Source: Bacillus paralicheniformis
GTDB lineage: Bacteria > Bacillota > Bacilli > Bacillales > Bacillaceae
Direction of reading: 5' to 3'
Assembly: GCF_001042485.2 (NCBI RefSeq)
Contig: NZ_LBMN02000036.1
Coordinates: 186,001 to 250,000 of the forward strand
Length of the DNA stretch: 64,000 bases
The translations under genes and the position numbers were made by a program. Below, one piece after another: positions 30,527-39,107 of this stretch. The notes beneath the pieces were generated by a model. That model was not told the DNA's origin and did no database searches. It saw only the letters and a program-made list of their open reading frames with translations. Numbering within the stretch: the first letter of the stretch is position 1; every line of letters starts with the position of its first letter.

Positions 30527-31495
30527 CTAGTAGCAGAATTTGTCTTTTATGCCTTCTTCATAGCTTGCAAGAAGGACGGCGAGTTTCATTCTCGCTTTTT
30601 TACTGTCATAATCCTTGCCTAAGATGACCCCTTTTTTCGCGAGGTCATAGCTGCTGCCCGCATAGTCATAGGTCGTATACACTTCGCCTTCCTCTGCACT
30701 CGTCGTGATGACGATATAAACGCCCTGATTTAAAGCTTGTTCAATATCGCCCATCATATTCGGCGGCACCTGTCCCCTTCCGACTCCTTCAAGGACGATC
30801 CCTGCTGCACCCTCGCGGACGGCGGCTCTGATAAACTTGCCGTCTCCATCTAGATAGCATTTGACGATGTCCACTTCAGGAAGCGGTCTTTGCAGCTGAT
30901 GAACATCCCGCTTTAAGGGCTTTTGATAAACGTATACTTTATCATTGTCAATAATACCCAAGTAACCGAAGCCGAATACGTCAAAACCCTGCAGATTCGA
31001 AGCGTGCACTTTTTTAACGTAGCGCGCGTTAAAGATCCTCTCGTTAAAAACAACGACCGTGCCGGCTCCTTTTATATCTGGGCTGCACGCTGTATAAACG
31101 GCGTGTCTGATATTTGTATATGCATCTGTCCCTTGCTGCTCGGGGGCTCGCTGTGAACCTGTGACAACGACCGGCCTCTCATCCTGCAAGGTTAAATCCA
31201 AAAAATAAGCGGTTTCTTCAAGCGTGTCCGTCCCATGCGTCACAACCGCGCCGTCATAGCTGCCGTCCTGAAAAACGCGTTCGACGGTTTGTTTGAGTTC
31301 TAGTAAATGCTGAAATGTAATATGCATACTCGGAAGCTGAAACGCCGGATAGACATCGATCTGGACATCTTCCGGCAGGCTGCACATTTCGGCTAATTCA
31401 GGACCGCTGATCGCCCCTGCCGCAAGCCTGCCGCTTTCGGTTTTCCGGCTGGCGATCGTTCCTCCCGTTGTAATAAGAGCTACTTTCTTTTCCAT
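30527..31495 (-). CDS. ansA: L-asparaginase
   Basis: 322-residue type I/II asparaginase hydrolysing asparagine to aspartate and ammonia. Both threonine motifs are present: LITTGGTIASR at the N-terminus and VVTHGTDTLEET near residue 90. There is no signal peptide, so it should be cytosolic. The start at 31493-31495 follows AAGGGGC. A further ATG at 31549 gives an unsupported extension into a terminator hairpin. I do not recall this gene between prsW and ypdA in B. subtilis, so it looks like a lineage insertion. The symbol is by family only. Confidence 0.88.
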   Translation of the reverse strand: MEKKVALITTGGTIASRKTESGRLAAGAISGPELAEMCSLPEDVQIDVYPAFQLPSMHITFQHLLELKQTVERVFQDGSYDGAVVTHGTDTLEETAYFLDLTLQDERPVVVTGSQRAPEQQGTDAYTNIRHAVYTACSPDIKGAGTVVVFNERIFNARYVKKVHASNLQGFDVFGFGYLGIIDNDKVYVYQKPLKRDVHQLQRPLPEVDIVKCYLDGDGKFIRAAVREGAAGIVLEGVGRGQVPPNMMGDIEQALNQGVYIVITTSAEEGEVYTTYDYAGSSYDLAKKGVILGKDYDSKKARMKLAVLLASYEEGIKDKFCY

Positions 31496-31535
31496 GTCAG
31501 GCTGCCCCTTTTCGTGTTGATCTGTGTGCCGATAA

Positions 31536-31574
31536 AAAAGAGAGCACATCTATATATAGAATATGCTCTCTTTT
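31536..31574 (-). terminator. Terminator between bdr and ansA
   Basis: 11-bp perfect stem AAAAGAGAGCA/TGCTCTCTTTT with a T-run on the minus strand. Confidence 0.85.
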
Positions 31575-31602
31575 GCCTGATACAAATCATAAAATATCGG
31601 TT

Positions 31603-32568
31603 TTATATTCGTTTAGCAATTTCAGCTGCAATTAAGCCGCCGTGAAAACGTCCGTTTTCAATAAAGATTTCATTTGCGTTGTTCCCGGCCGCAATAACGC
31701 CGGCGATGAAGATGCCTTCTTCGTTCGTCTCCATCGTTTCTTCATTAAAGGAAGGACGGCCCGAATCCGCGTCAATTTCGACTCCCATTTTTTGAAGGAA
31801 GCCGTGATCAGGGTGATAGCCTGTCATAGCGAATACAAAATCATTTTTAATCTTGGTCTCTTTTCCGTCGACAGAAAAAATCAGCTCGTCTTCCGTAATT
31901 TCTTTGACGACCGCTCGGAATTCCATTCTGATTTTTCCGTGCTTAACAAGCGAAAGGAATTCGGGAAGGATCCACGGTTTGATGCTGGAGGAATATTCGT
32001 TCCCTCTGTACAGCACGGTCACTCTTGCGCCTGCTTTAACGAGCTCCATCGCCGCGTCGACGCTTGAATTTTTCCCGCCGATAACCGCAACATCTTTATC
32101 AAAATACGGATGAGCCTCTTTAAAATAATGGAATACTTTCGGAAGGTCTTCTCCCGGGACGTTCATATAGTTCGGGTTGTCATAATATCCCGTTGCGATA
32201 ACGCAAAATGACGACAAATACGTATCCTTTGATGTTTCCACGATAAATTGGTTATTCTCTGTTTTTGTTACGGATTGAACTTTCTCAAACGCGTTGATCC
32301 GCAAATTTTTCCGCTTGGCGACTTCCCTGTAATAAGAAAGCGCCTGATTTCTGACCGGCTTGTGATTTTCAGTAATAAAAGCCACATCGCCAATCTCCAG
32401 TTTTTCGCTTGAGCTGAAAAAGGTTTGGTGTGTAGGATATTGATAAATGCTGTTGACGATGTTTCCTTTTTCAATGACGAGTGCATCTATTCCGATCTCT
32501 TGCATGTGAATAGCTGCTGAAAGCCCGCAGGGGCCGCCGCCGATAATGATCACTTTTTCTTCTTTCAT
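31603..32568 (-). CDS. ypdA: Bacillithiol disulfide reductase (Bdr/YpdA)
   Basis: 321-residue FAD/NADPH flavoprotein of the thioredoxin-reductase-like family, reducing oxidised bacillithiol. The FAD motif VIIIGGGPCGLSAAI includes the cysteine discussed as catalytic in YpdA, and the NADPH motif is VIGGKNSSVDAAMEL. The canonical CxxC of thioredoxin reductase is absent, as expected. The start at 32566-32568 follows AGGAGATGAACGGAAC. Upstream in-frame ATGs at 32589 and 32598 are less likely. Next to gudB as in B. subtilis. Confidence 0.93.
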   Translation of the reverse strand: MKEEKVIIIGGGPCGLSAAIHMQEIGIDALVIEKGNIVNSIYQYPTHQTFFSSSEKLEIGDVAFITENHKPVRNQALSYYREVAKRKNLRINAFEKVQSVTKTENNQFIVETSKDTYLSSFCVIATGYYDNPNYMNVPGEDLPKVFHYFKEAHPYFDKDVAVIGGKNSSVDAAMELVKAGARVTVLYRGNEYSSSIKPWILPEFLSLVKHGKIRMEFRAVVKEITEDELIFSVDGKETKIKNDFVFAMTGYHPDHGFLQKMGVEIDADSGRPSFNEETMETNEEGIFIAGVIAAGNNANEIFIENGRFHGGLIAAEIAKRI

Positions 32569-32605
32569 GTTCCGTTCATCTCCTGTCATATCCGGCAAAT
32601 CAAAA

Positions 32606-32631
32606 AATCTCCTATTTTATGATAGGAGATT
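32606..32631 (-). terminator. gudB terminator
   Basis: 10-bp stem AATCTCCTAT/ATAGGAGATT with T-runs on both sides, 27 bases after the gudB stop. Confidence 0.85.
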
Positions 32632-32657
32632 TTTTGGGTTGTTGCAAATGTTTGAAC

Positions 32658-33932
32658 CTATATCCAGCCTCTGAAGCGGGATGCTTCCGCCATCTTGCGG
32701 ACGCCCACCATATAGGCTGCAAGCCGCATGTCGATTCTGCGGTTGTGCGCCATTTCGTAAATATTGTTGAACGACTTGACCATCATTTTTTCCAAACGTT
32801 CTTCAACTTCTTCTTCAGTCCAGTAGAATCCCTGGTTGTTTTGCACCCACTCAAAATAGGATACGGTTACACCGCCGGCGCTTGCCAGCACGTCCGGTAC
32901 AAGAAGAATGCCGCGGTCGGAAAGAATTTTCGTCGCTTCGAGCGTCGTCGGGCCGTTGGCTGCTTCAACAACGATTTTCGCCTTGATGTTATGGGCGTTT
33001 TCCGCAGTAATTTGATTTTCTATTGCAGCCGGCACCAGAATGTCGCATTCCAGCTCCAGCAGTTCTTTGTTTGTAATGGTGTCATTAAACAGCTTTGTGA
33101 CCGTTCCAAAGCTGTCCCGGCGGTCAAGCAGGTAATCGATGTCAAGCCCTTCAGGATCATACAGGCCGCCGTATGCATCAGAAATGCCGACAACTTTTGC
33201 ACCCGCGTCATACATGAATTTCGCAAGGTAGCTTCCCGCGTTTCCGAACCCCTGCACGACGACAGAAGCTCCCTCAATGTCGATGTCTTTCTTTTTCGCC
33301 GCCTCTTTAATGCAGATTGTAACCCCTTTTGCTGTCGCAGATTCTCTGCCGTGAGAACCACCTAAAACGAGCGGTTTGCCGGTAATGAAGCCCGGCGAGT
33401 TGAATTCGTCGATTCTTGAATATTCGTCCATCATCCATGCCATGATTTGAGAATTGGTAAATACATCGGGAGCCGGCACGTCTTTTGTCGGTCCGACAAT
33501 TTGGCTGATCGCCCGGACGTACCCTCTGCTTAAACGTTCCAGTTCAGGAAAGGACATATCCCGCGGATCACAGATGATCCCGCCCTTTCCGCCTCCATAT
33601 GGAAGGTCGATGATGCCGCATTTCAGACTCATCCAAATAGAAAGCGCTTTAACTTCTTTTTCTGTAACTCCCGGATGAAAACGGATGCCGCCTTTTGTCG
33701 GCCCTACTGCATCATTGTGTTGGGCTCGGTAGCCCGTGAAAATCTTAACAGATCCATCGTCCATGCGAACCGGAATTTTCACCGTTAAAAAACGGATCGG
33801 TTCTTTTAGTAATTCATACACCTCTTCAGGATACCCCAATTTTTCAAGCGCCTTATGTATCACCGTTTGCGTTGATTTCAAAACGTCATGTGTGTTTTCT
33901 TCAGTATGACCGGTGTTTTGATCGGCTACCAT
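32658..33932 (-). CDS. gudB: NAD-dependent glutamate dehydrogenase
   Basis: 424-residue hexameric enzyme degrading glutamate to 2-oxoglutarate. Motifs: GPTKGGIRFHPGV, the catalytic lysine in CGIIDLPYGGGKGG, VPAPDV and the Rossmann VVQGFGNAGSYLA. The segment TEKEVKALSIWMS lacks the three-residue duplication that inactivates the B. subtilis 168 allele, so this gene should be active. GGAGG lies upstream and a good SigA promoter precedes it. Confidence 0.96.
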   Translation of the reverse strand: MVADQNTGHTEENTHDVLKSTQTVIHKALEKLGYPEEVYELLKEPIRFLTVKIPVRMDDGSVKIFTGYRAQHNDAVGPTKGGIRFHPGVTEKEVKALSIWMSLKCGIIDLPYGGGKGGIICDPRDMSFPELERLSRGYVRAISQIVGPTKDVPAPDVFTNSQIMAWMMDEYSRIDEFNSPGFITGKPLVLGGSHGRESATAKGVTICIKEAAKKKDIDIEGASVVVQGFGNAGSYLAKFMYDAGAKVVGISDAYGGLYDPEGLDIDYLLDRRDSFGTVTKLFNDTITNKELLELECDILVPAAIENQITAENAHNIKAKIVVEAANGPTTLEATKILSDRGILLVPDVLASAGGVTVSYFEWVQNNQGFYWTEEEVEERLEKMMVKSFNNIYEMAHNRRIDMRLAAYMVGVRKMAEASRFRGWI

Positions 33933-33982
33933 TATAAGTTAACCTCCTAAAGTCTTTCTGGCATGTTGTCCTTTCAGAGAAT

Positions 33983-34010
33983 AGTATACACCCTTGCACT
34001 AATCATGCAA
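33983..34010 (-). promoter_or_regulatory. gudB promoter (SigA type)
   Basis: -35 TTGCAT at 34005-34010 and -10 TATACT at 33983-33988, spacer 16, about 51 bases before the start. Confidence 0.75.
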
Positions 34011-34086
34011 AGAACAATCAACCATTTTTCGTGAAAATATTCGAGAAAAATCTTTTTTGTTATATTCTTATTTTCGGCAGAAAAAA

Positions 34087-34105
34087 ACTGCTGTTTAACA
34101 CAGCA
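34087..34105 (-). terminator. mecB terminator
   Basis: CTGCTGT/ACAGCAG 7-bp stem followed by seven T on the minus strand, about 22 bases after the mecB stop. Confidence 0.8.
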
Positions 34106-34127
34106 GAATATCTTTTTTGAATGCGGG

Positions 34128-34712
34128 CTATTTGAAATATGTCTGAATGGTCTGAACGGCATTGTTTTCCATGATTTTCTTTCCGTATTCCTGAAGCCTG
34201 TAAATCGTTAAAGTCGTCGGATTCCCATATTCGGCTAAAATCGAAATCACGCCGTCAGCCTCATGGGAGTCAAAATCGTCGAGACTTAAGAAATATCTGT
34301 CTTCATAGTGGTAGACTGTCCCGCCTTGAATACCGATGCGGTCCAGGTTTTTGGAAAGTTCAATCAGATGCTCAAACGTTTGAAATTCATATATAATGTC
34401 AACACTTTCGCCAAGTTTGACTTGCATTTCAATATAGTCCTCATCATACTCATTATCGTCTTCATCTGTTTCTTGATTTTTTGTGACAATGATGACCATT
34501 CCCTGTGCTTGAAGAGAATACACTTCAACAGCGATTGGGCCATTCGCTTCGAACCCGAGCTCTGTATTCGCTTCGTTCATCATGTCTTTAAACAGCTGCT
34601 GAACTTTAAATGAGTCTTTCCAAAGGTCTTCTTTCGTCAGCCCCCGGTCTGTCAGATCGTCAAGTGTCAGAAAGATTTTGATCTTATTATAATTTAGACG
34701 CTCAAGCCGCAT
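34128..34712 (-). CDS. mecB: ClpC adaptor protein MecB (YpbH)
   Basis: 194-residue paralogue of MecA that binds ClpC. The N-terminal domain starts MRLERLNYNKIKIFLTLDDL, then an acidic linker (QETDEDDNEYDEDYIE), then the C-terminal ClpC-binding fold. The start at 34710-34712 gives the B. subtilis length. An upstream ATG at 34739 is not supported. Placed between gudB and ypbG as in B. subtilis. Confidence 0.93.
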   Translation of the reverse strand: MRLERLNYNKIKIFLTLDDLTDRGLTKEDLWKDSFKVQQLFKDMMNEANTELGFEANGPIAVEVYSLQAQGMVIIVTKNQETDEDDNEYDEDYIEMQVKLGESVDIIYEFQTFEHLIELSKNLDRIGIQGGTVYHYEDRYFLSLDDFDSHEADGVISILAEYGNPTTLTIYRLQEYGKKIMENNAVQTIQTYFK

Positions 34713-34865
34713 AACGTTCCCTCCTGCCTCTTCTTGCACACATCATATATCTTATTATATGGAGATGATGAGTCATAGGTTCTTAATTTTGATACCAGTT
34801 TACACTGTGTTTGGGCGGAAGACAAGCACAATGCCGCCTTTTCGTTCCTTTTCAGTGAAAAAGCA

Positions 34866-35651
34866 TCAGTTTCCGTCCATGCAGGGTCCCGGGACCAGCT
34901 TAATCAGATGGGTTTCCGGCCTCGCTCCCAGCCGCAGCGGAAGCTTCGATGTGCCATAGCCGTTGCTGATCAAGTACGGCGCCTGATGAACGGTTCCGTT
35001 TCCTCCGATTTCACAGAGCCCGAATCTGCCGAGGCGAATCTGTCCTCCGTGGGTATGACCGCTCAATATGAGATCAATACCGTCCGTCTCCTGTATTTGA
35101 TGATGAATCTCCGGATTATGTGACACAAGGATGGTCGGAAAATCCTGTTGCACGCCTCTGAGCGCTGCCGGGTAATCATCCAATTCGAGCCTGATGTCAT
35201 CCACTCCGCAAATATTGACGGCTTGTCCTTGATGGTCATGCAAAACCGAAGCATTGCGCAAAGGCGTTACGCCGTGTGCCCTGAATATTTCCTGCAGCCT
35301 TTCCTGATCAACTTCATAATCGTTATTTCCCCATACAAAATACGTTTTTCCCAAACTTGAAAGCCTTTTGATATTTTCTTCAATTCTCGAATAAGGAACG
35401 CCGCCCTCCGCTAAGTCGCCGCCGATCAAGACGAGCTGAACCCCGTGTTCTTTCACTTCACGAATAATGTCTTCACTGACTGTCCGCCTATGAATATCCG
35501 AAATAAAAAAGACGGTCAATTCGTTATTTAGGCGCCTGAGCAAAAACTCGGCTTTCAATACCCGGTTTTCTCGTGCGATACCTGACATTTTCCACACTAA
35601 AGCAGCAAAACCGATGAAAACGGCCGAAGCCAGACTGAGCCAATAGATCAT
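34866..35651 (-). CDS. ypbG: Membrane-anchored metallophosphoesterase YpbG
   Basis: 261 residues. One N-terminal membrane helix, then a calcineurin-like phosphoesterase domain with the metal-binding motifs FFISDIHRR (DxH), LIGGDLAEGG (GD), VWGNNDYE (GNxD), VSHNPEIHH and LSGHTHGGQIR (GHxH). The substrate is unknown. Similarity in layout to UDP-diacylglucosamine hydrolase-type proteins is only at fold level. The start is the ATG at 35649-35651 with TTGGAG 7 bases upstream. Confidence 0.88.
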   Translation of the reverse strand: MIYWLSLASAVFIGFAALVWKMSGIARENRVLKAEFLLRRLNNELTVFFISDIHRRTVSEDIIREVKEHGVQLVLIGGDLAEGGVPYSRIEENIKRLSSLGKTYFVWGNNDYEVDQERLQEIFRAHGVTPLRNASVLHDHQGQAVNICGVDDIRLELDDYPAALRGVQQDFPTILVSHNPEIHHQIQETDGIDLILSGHTHGGQIRLGRFGLCEIGGNGTVHQAPYLISNGYGTSKLPLRLGARPETHLIKLVPGPCMDGN

Positions 35652-35696
35652 GTGCATTCTCCAATCTGTTTTGTTTATCATAAGACGGCTTTATGC

Positions 35697-35732
35697 AAAA
35701 AGACGTTTCTTTTAATAAGAAAACGTCTTTTT
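35697..35732 (-). terminator. ypbF terminator
   Basis: 12-bp stem AAAAAGACGTTT-type (35697-35708 with 35721-35732) and T-run on the minus strand, overlapping the end of ypbF. Confidence 0.8.
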
Positions 35733-36175
35733 TATTTGCTTTCGAAATAAAGATTAATGTCATACTGCTGTTTCATGATCTTAAAAACCGTTTCCCTTGA
35801 TTTCCACTCTTCAGGCTGGGGCCATAAATCCGTGCTTTTCTGAATAATCTCGCATCTCAGCTTATGAAATTCCCCTTCTGCTTTTTCTTCCTTCTTTTTA
35901 AAATAGTAAGCGGTGCTGTATGCAAAAGCGGCCGACAAAATCCAAAGCAGGTAGACGGAGTCATTCAGCAAGCCGGAAAGGAAGCCGTTTTGCCCGAGCC
36001 CTTTTGACGCTGCAAACAAACAAAACGAAACCGCGCATATCGCCGCCAGCGCCTGCCACCTGAATGTCTGTCTGGCATAGTTTTCGTACTTTTTCTTCCT
36101 TTTAATTAAGGCGCGGAGCATTTGTTTCGTCGGTTCGTCCGTAAAACGGTTCAGCTCTTCAAGCTCGCTTCCCAC
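35732..36175 (-). CDS. ypbF: Membrane protein YpbF
   Basis: 147 residues, two membrane helices in the middle (about 42-60 and 70-92) and soluble ends. The C-terminus DINLYFESK matches my recollection of B. subtilis YpbF. The start is a GTG at 36173-36175 with AAGGTG 8 bases upstream. The longer frame to 36229 would reach into the ypbE-ypbF gap without a ribosome site. Function unknown. Confidence 0.78.
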   Translation of the reverse strand: MGSELEELNRFTDEPTKQMLRALIKRKKKYENYARQTFRWQALAAICAVSFCLFAASKGLGQNGFLSGLLNDSVYLLWILSAAFAYSTAYYFKKKEEKAEGEFHKLRCEIIQKSTDLWPQPEEWKSRETVFKIMKQQYDINLYFESK

Positions 36176-36242
36176 AGTCCTCACACCTTGTCCTATTTGA
36201 TAGTACAATGTATATGTATTCGCGGGCAAAATGATGCCATTG

Positions 36243-37031
36243 TTAATAAATCGGGATATTCAGAATCTGGCCGGTGTAGACATTGTTGCCTGATAATTGA
36301 TTATAATTGCGGATTTTTTCCTCTCCTGACCGGTTCTTATAATATTTCATCGAAATCCGATAGAGCGTCTCTTTTTCGCCAACCGTGTGCTTCAGCACCT
36401 TTTTGGGCTGCGGCGCTTGCTGAACGGGCGGCGTTTGAGCTGCGCTTGCCGTTTTCTTCTCTTGTTTCGCAGGCTGCTTCGGCGCGGTAGGCTTCTTTGC
36501 AGCGACAGGCTTCTCCTCAGCTTTTTTTGCCTCTTTAGGCTGCTCTTTTTCCTTTTGCTCGTCTTTTTTTGACGGTTCATTCTCTTTATTTTCCGATTGT
36601 TTGCTCTCTTTCAGCTTTTCTTCTTGAAGGGCGGCGGCTGTATGCTGCGAAGCCGCCTTTTGATCCGCTTCTTGTTCACCGTTTTGATTTTCATTCGTCA
36701 TTCCCGTCTCACCGGATTTGTTTTCATAAAACACATTATCATACTGATCAGAGTTGGAATCGCCGCCTTTGTCTTGGTTCAGCATGTACATAAACACCAC
36801 GAAGACGATGATCGGAATGAAAACAAACATGACTGCAAGTGACGTGAATAGCGGATTTCTGTCTTTATTCTTTTTTTTGCTGTGCTTCTTTTTTTTGTGA
36901 TACGTCTGCCTGGAAGGAATGTCATCATCAGGTGTCTTCAGTTCAACAGCCGCGGCCGCCTCCCGGCTCATTTCAGCACGGGTCTTCTCCTGCTCCTTCT
37001 TCTTCCTCTCTATCCTTGACATCTCCGTCAT
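36243..37031 (-). CDS. ypbE: LysM-domain membrane protein YpbE
   Basis: 262 residues: basic cytoplasmic N-terminus, one membrane helix (about 67-85), a long charged K/E/Q/A-rich linker, and a C-terminal LysM domain (HTVGEKETLYRISMKYYKN to ILNIPIY) that should bind peptidoglycan. It overlaps the 3' end of ypbD by 59 bases, which is unusually long for this operon. Likely a type II membrane protein bridging membrane and wall. The precise role is unknown. Confidence 0.85.
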   Translation of the reverse strand: MTEMSRIERKKKEQEKTRAEMSREAAAAVELKTPDDDIPSRQTYHKKKKHSKKKNKDRNPLFTSLAVMFVFIPIIVFVVFMYMLNQDKGGDSNSDQYDNVFYENKSGETGMTNENQNGEQEADQKAASQHTAAALQEEKLKESKQSENKENEPSKKDEQKEKEQPKEAKKAEEKPVAAKKPTAPKQPAKQEKKTASAAQTPPVQQAPQPKKVLKHTVGEKETLYRISMKYYKNRSGEEKIRNYNQLSGNNVYTGQILNIPIY

Positions 37032-37617
37032 GCGAACTCCTCCTTACGTGTTGAAAACGAATCTGGCACGCAAATACAACATCGATCAAAAAGTGTGCCG
37101 TCACAGGAACGAATAAATTCCCTGTCCATTCAAAGCTCAATCCGAGCAAAAAGCTGATGGACACAACCATTACAAACAGCAGCCATTTTTTCAAATAACG
37201 AAAATGCAAAATCGCGAAAATAATGCTCGCTGCCCAGAGACCGAAATGCGTCTGAATAACGCCTCTGAACAATATTTCCTCTGCAAATGCAATGAAAAGG
37301 GTAAGAATCACGATATGCGGGTACGAGCGTTCACGAAAAAGCTTTTCATTTATCCCTTCATCGTCATACATATGCTTCGGAGCCCATTTCATCACCATCA
37401 GGTCGGCGATAATCACGAGAGCCGCGAGCGGCGCCCCGTATTTCAAGATGCTCAAGTCCGATGGATTCCAAAGCGACAAAAAATCGTCTGCATCATCAAA
37501 TAAAAAGATGCCCATCAATAATGCGGTAAAAAGCATCAGCATCTGGGAAAAATAGAGCTGTTTCAGCATTTCCCTGTCTGACAGGCGACGTATGATTTCC
37601 GACTGCTTTTTCAGCAT
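36973..37617 (-). CDS. ypbD: CPBP-family intramembrane protease YpbD
   Basis: 214 residues with several membrane helices. The CPBP (Abi) motifs are visible: FAEEILFRGVIQTHFG with the paired glutamates and arginine, then FAILHF and the C-terminal VTAHFLIDVVF. Members of this family cut membrane substrates, but the target here is unknown. The hydrophilic C-terminal tail is encoded in the overlap with ypbE. It overlaps recS by 7 bases upstream. Confidence 0.87.
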   Translation of the reverse strand: MLKKQSEIIRRLSDREMLKQLYFSQMLMLFTALLMGIFLFDDADDFLSLWNPSDLSILKYGAPLAALVIIADLMVMKWAPKHMYDDEGINEKLFRERSYPHIVILTLFIAFAEEILFRGVIQTHFGLWAASIIFAILHFRYLKKWLLFVMVVSISFLLGLSFEWTGNLFVPVTAHFLIDVVFACQIRFQHVRRSSHDGDVKDREEEEGAGEDPC

Positions 37618-39107
37618 ACACGATCACAGCTGGCGGCAAATATGGCATCTAATTCTTCTTCCCACGCTGTCAATTTGTTCATAGACGGACGGTCTCCTTT
37701 GGCTTCGTATGCTTCAAGACTTAAACCGCAGGATGTACAGCACGCTGTGTCATCCGTTTCCAGCGGTTCTTTTTGTTCATTAAAATAAGCGAGCAAGCTT
37801 TCCCTGAAACACCCTTCGCTTTCGGTGACGGCGGCGAACCCAGCCGCTTTTTTCAACTTGAGCTCCCTGCGGCTGTCCATCTCCCTCTGAATGACCTCCC
37901 GGCCGTCATCGCCAAGGTGATGCACCTTCTGATAAAGATGTAGAAAATGGCGGGCTTGCGTTTCCGATAAACCGGCCTGCTGTAGAACTTCCCGCCGGTT
38001 TCGCTCATCTTTCACTCCGGCAAGCTTTTCGTATAAAAAGCCGATATCACTTTGAGAGAGTGCTTCCATTTGAATGAGCTGCTCCTGGATTTCCTCGTCT
38101 CCCGGAGCTTTCAGCAAAATGCTGACGCTCTGCTTTCCATCCCTGCCCGCACGTCCGATTTCCTGTAGATACGCCTCTGTCGTCTGCGGGAGGCTGAAAT
38201 GGATCACATATCTGACATCAGGCTTGTCAACTCCCATACCGAAGGCGTTCGTGCAGCAGACTACATCAAGCTGGTTGCGAATGAACTGCTGCTGAATCAG
38301 CATCCTGTCGCTTGCCTCCATCCCGCCATGATAAAATCCCGTTCTCAATTTTGTCTCATCACGAAGCTTGTCAGCCAGTTCTTCAGCCCATTTTCTTGTC
38401 GGGCAATAAACAAGACCGGGACCTTGTAGCTTTTGAACCAGCCCTGTCAGTCGCTCCGTCTTCTCAGCGGTATCCCGCAACTTTTCAATATGAAGCGCAA
38501 TGTTCGGGCGATCAACGGAATGGATCAAATAATTGGCGCCTTTAAGCCCCAGCATATTAGAAATGTCCTTCAATGTCGCTTCGGTTGCCGTCGCTGTAAG
38601 CGCCAGGGTGACGGGATGACCGAGGAGCGCCTTGATGTCTCCAAGCTTCGAATAATCAGGCCTGAAATCATGCCCCCATTGTGAAATGCAGTGAGCTTCA
38701 TCAACGACAAAAAGGCTGACATTGAGCAATTGAAGCTTTTTTAGCACTTGGCCGGATTGGAGGGCTTCTGGTGAAATATACAGATATTTGAGGCTGTGAA
38801 GCCGACTTAATACGTCATTTTTTTCCTGGTGTGTCAAAGCGCTGTTCAAGGCCGCGGCCCGCTTCTCTCCGCGCATTTTTAATTGCTGCACCTGGTCTTC
38901 CATTAAAGACAAAAGCGGTGAGACGATCAGGACGGTTCCGTCTTTCAACAATCCGGGAAGCTGGTAGCACAGCGATTTCCCGCCTCCTGTCGGAAGCATC
39001 GCCACCGTGTCCCGCCCCTCCAGCACGCTTTTGATGATCTTTTCCTGGCCGTTTTTAAAAGTATGATAACCAAAGTACCGGCGGAGCGCCTGATGAAGTT
39101 TATCCAT
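37611..39107 (-). CDS. recS: RecQ-family DNA helicase RecS
   Basis: 498-residue superfamily 2 helicase. Walker A MLPTGGGKSLCYQLP, DEAH box in VVDEAHCISQWGHDF, motif III LTATATEAT and motif VI QEIGRAGRDG. Four cysteines near the C-terminus (CC then CG region) suggest the zinc-binding part. No HRDC domain, so it is the short B. subtilis RecS (YpbC) type rather than RecQ (YocI). It overlaps ypbB by 8 bases, forming a ypbB-recS unit. Confidence 0.93.
   Translation of the reverse strand: MDKLHQALRRYFGYHTFKNGQEKIIKSVLEGRDTVAMLPTGGGKSLCYQLPGLLKDGTVLIVSPLLSLMEDQVQQLKMRGEKRAAALNSALTHQEKNDVLSRLHSLKYLYISPEALQSGQVLKKLQLLNVSLFVVDEAHCISQWGHDFRPDYSKLGDIKALLGHPVTLALTATATEATLKDISNMLGLKGANYLIHSVDRPNIALHIEKLRDTAEKTERLTGLVQKLQGPGLVYCPTRKWAEELADKLRDETKLRTGFYHGGMEASDRMLIQQQFIRNQLDVVCCTNAFGMGVDKPDVRYVIHFSLPQTTEAYLQEIGRAGRDGKQSVSILLKAPGDEEIQEQLIQMEALSQSDIGFLYEKLAGVKDERNRREVLQQAGLSETQARHFLHLYQKVHHLGDDGREVIQREMDSRRELKLKKAAGFAAVTESEGCFRESLLAYFNEQKEPLETDDTACCTSCGLSLEAYEAKGDRPSMNKLTAWEEELDAIFAASCDRVC

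Noticed and set aside
31496..31549. Longer N-terminus for the asparaginase
   Set aside because: The extension runs into a terminator hairpin and lacks a ribosome site; the inner ATG has one and matches the family start.
32619..33365. 248-codon plus-strand open frame opposite gudB
   Set aside because: It is a shadow of a highly conserved glutamate dehydrogenase frame, has no ribosome site and shows no recognisable protein features.
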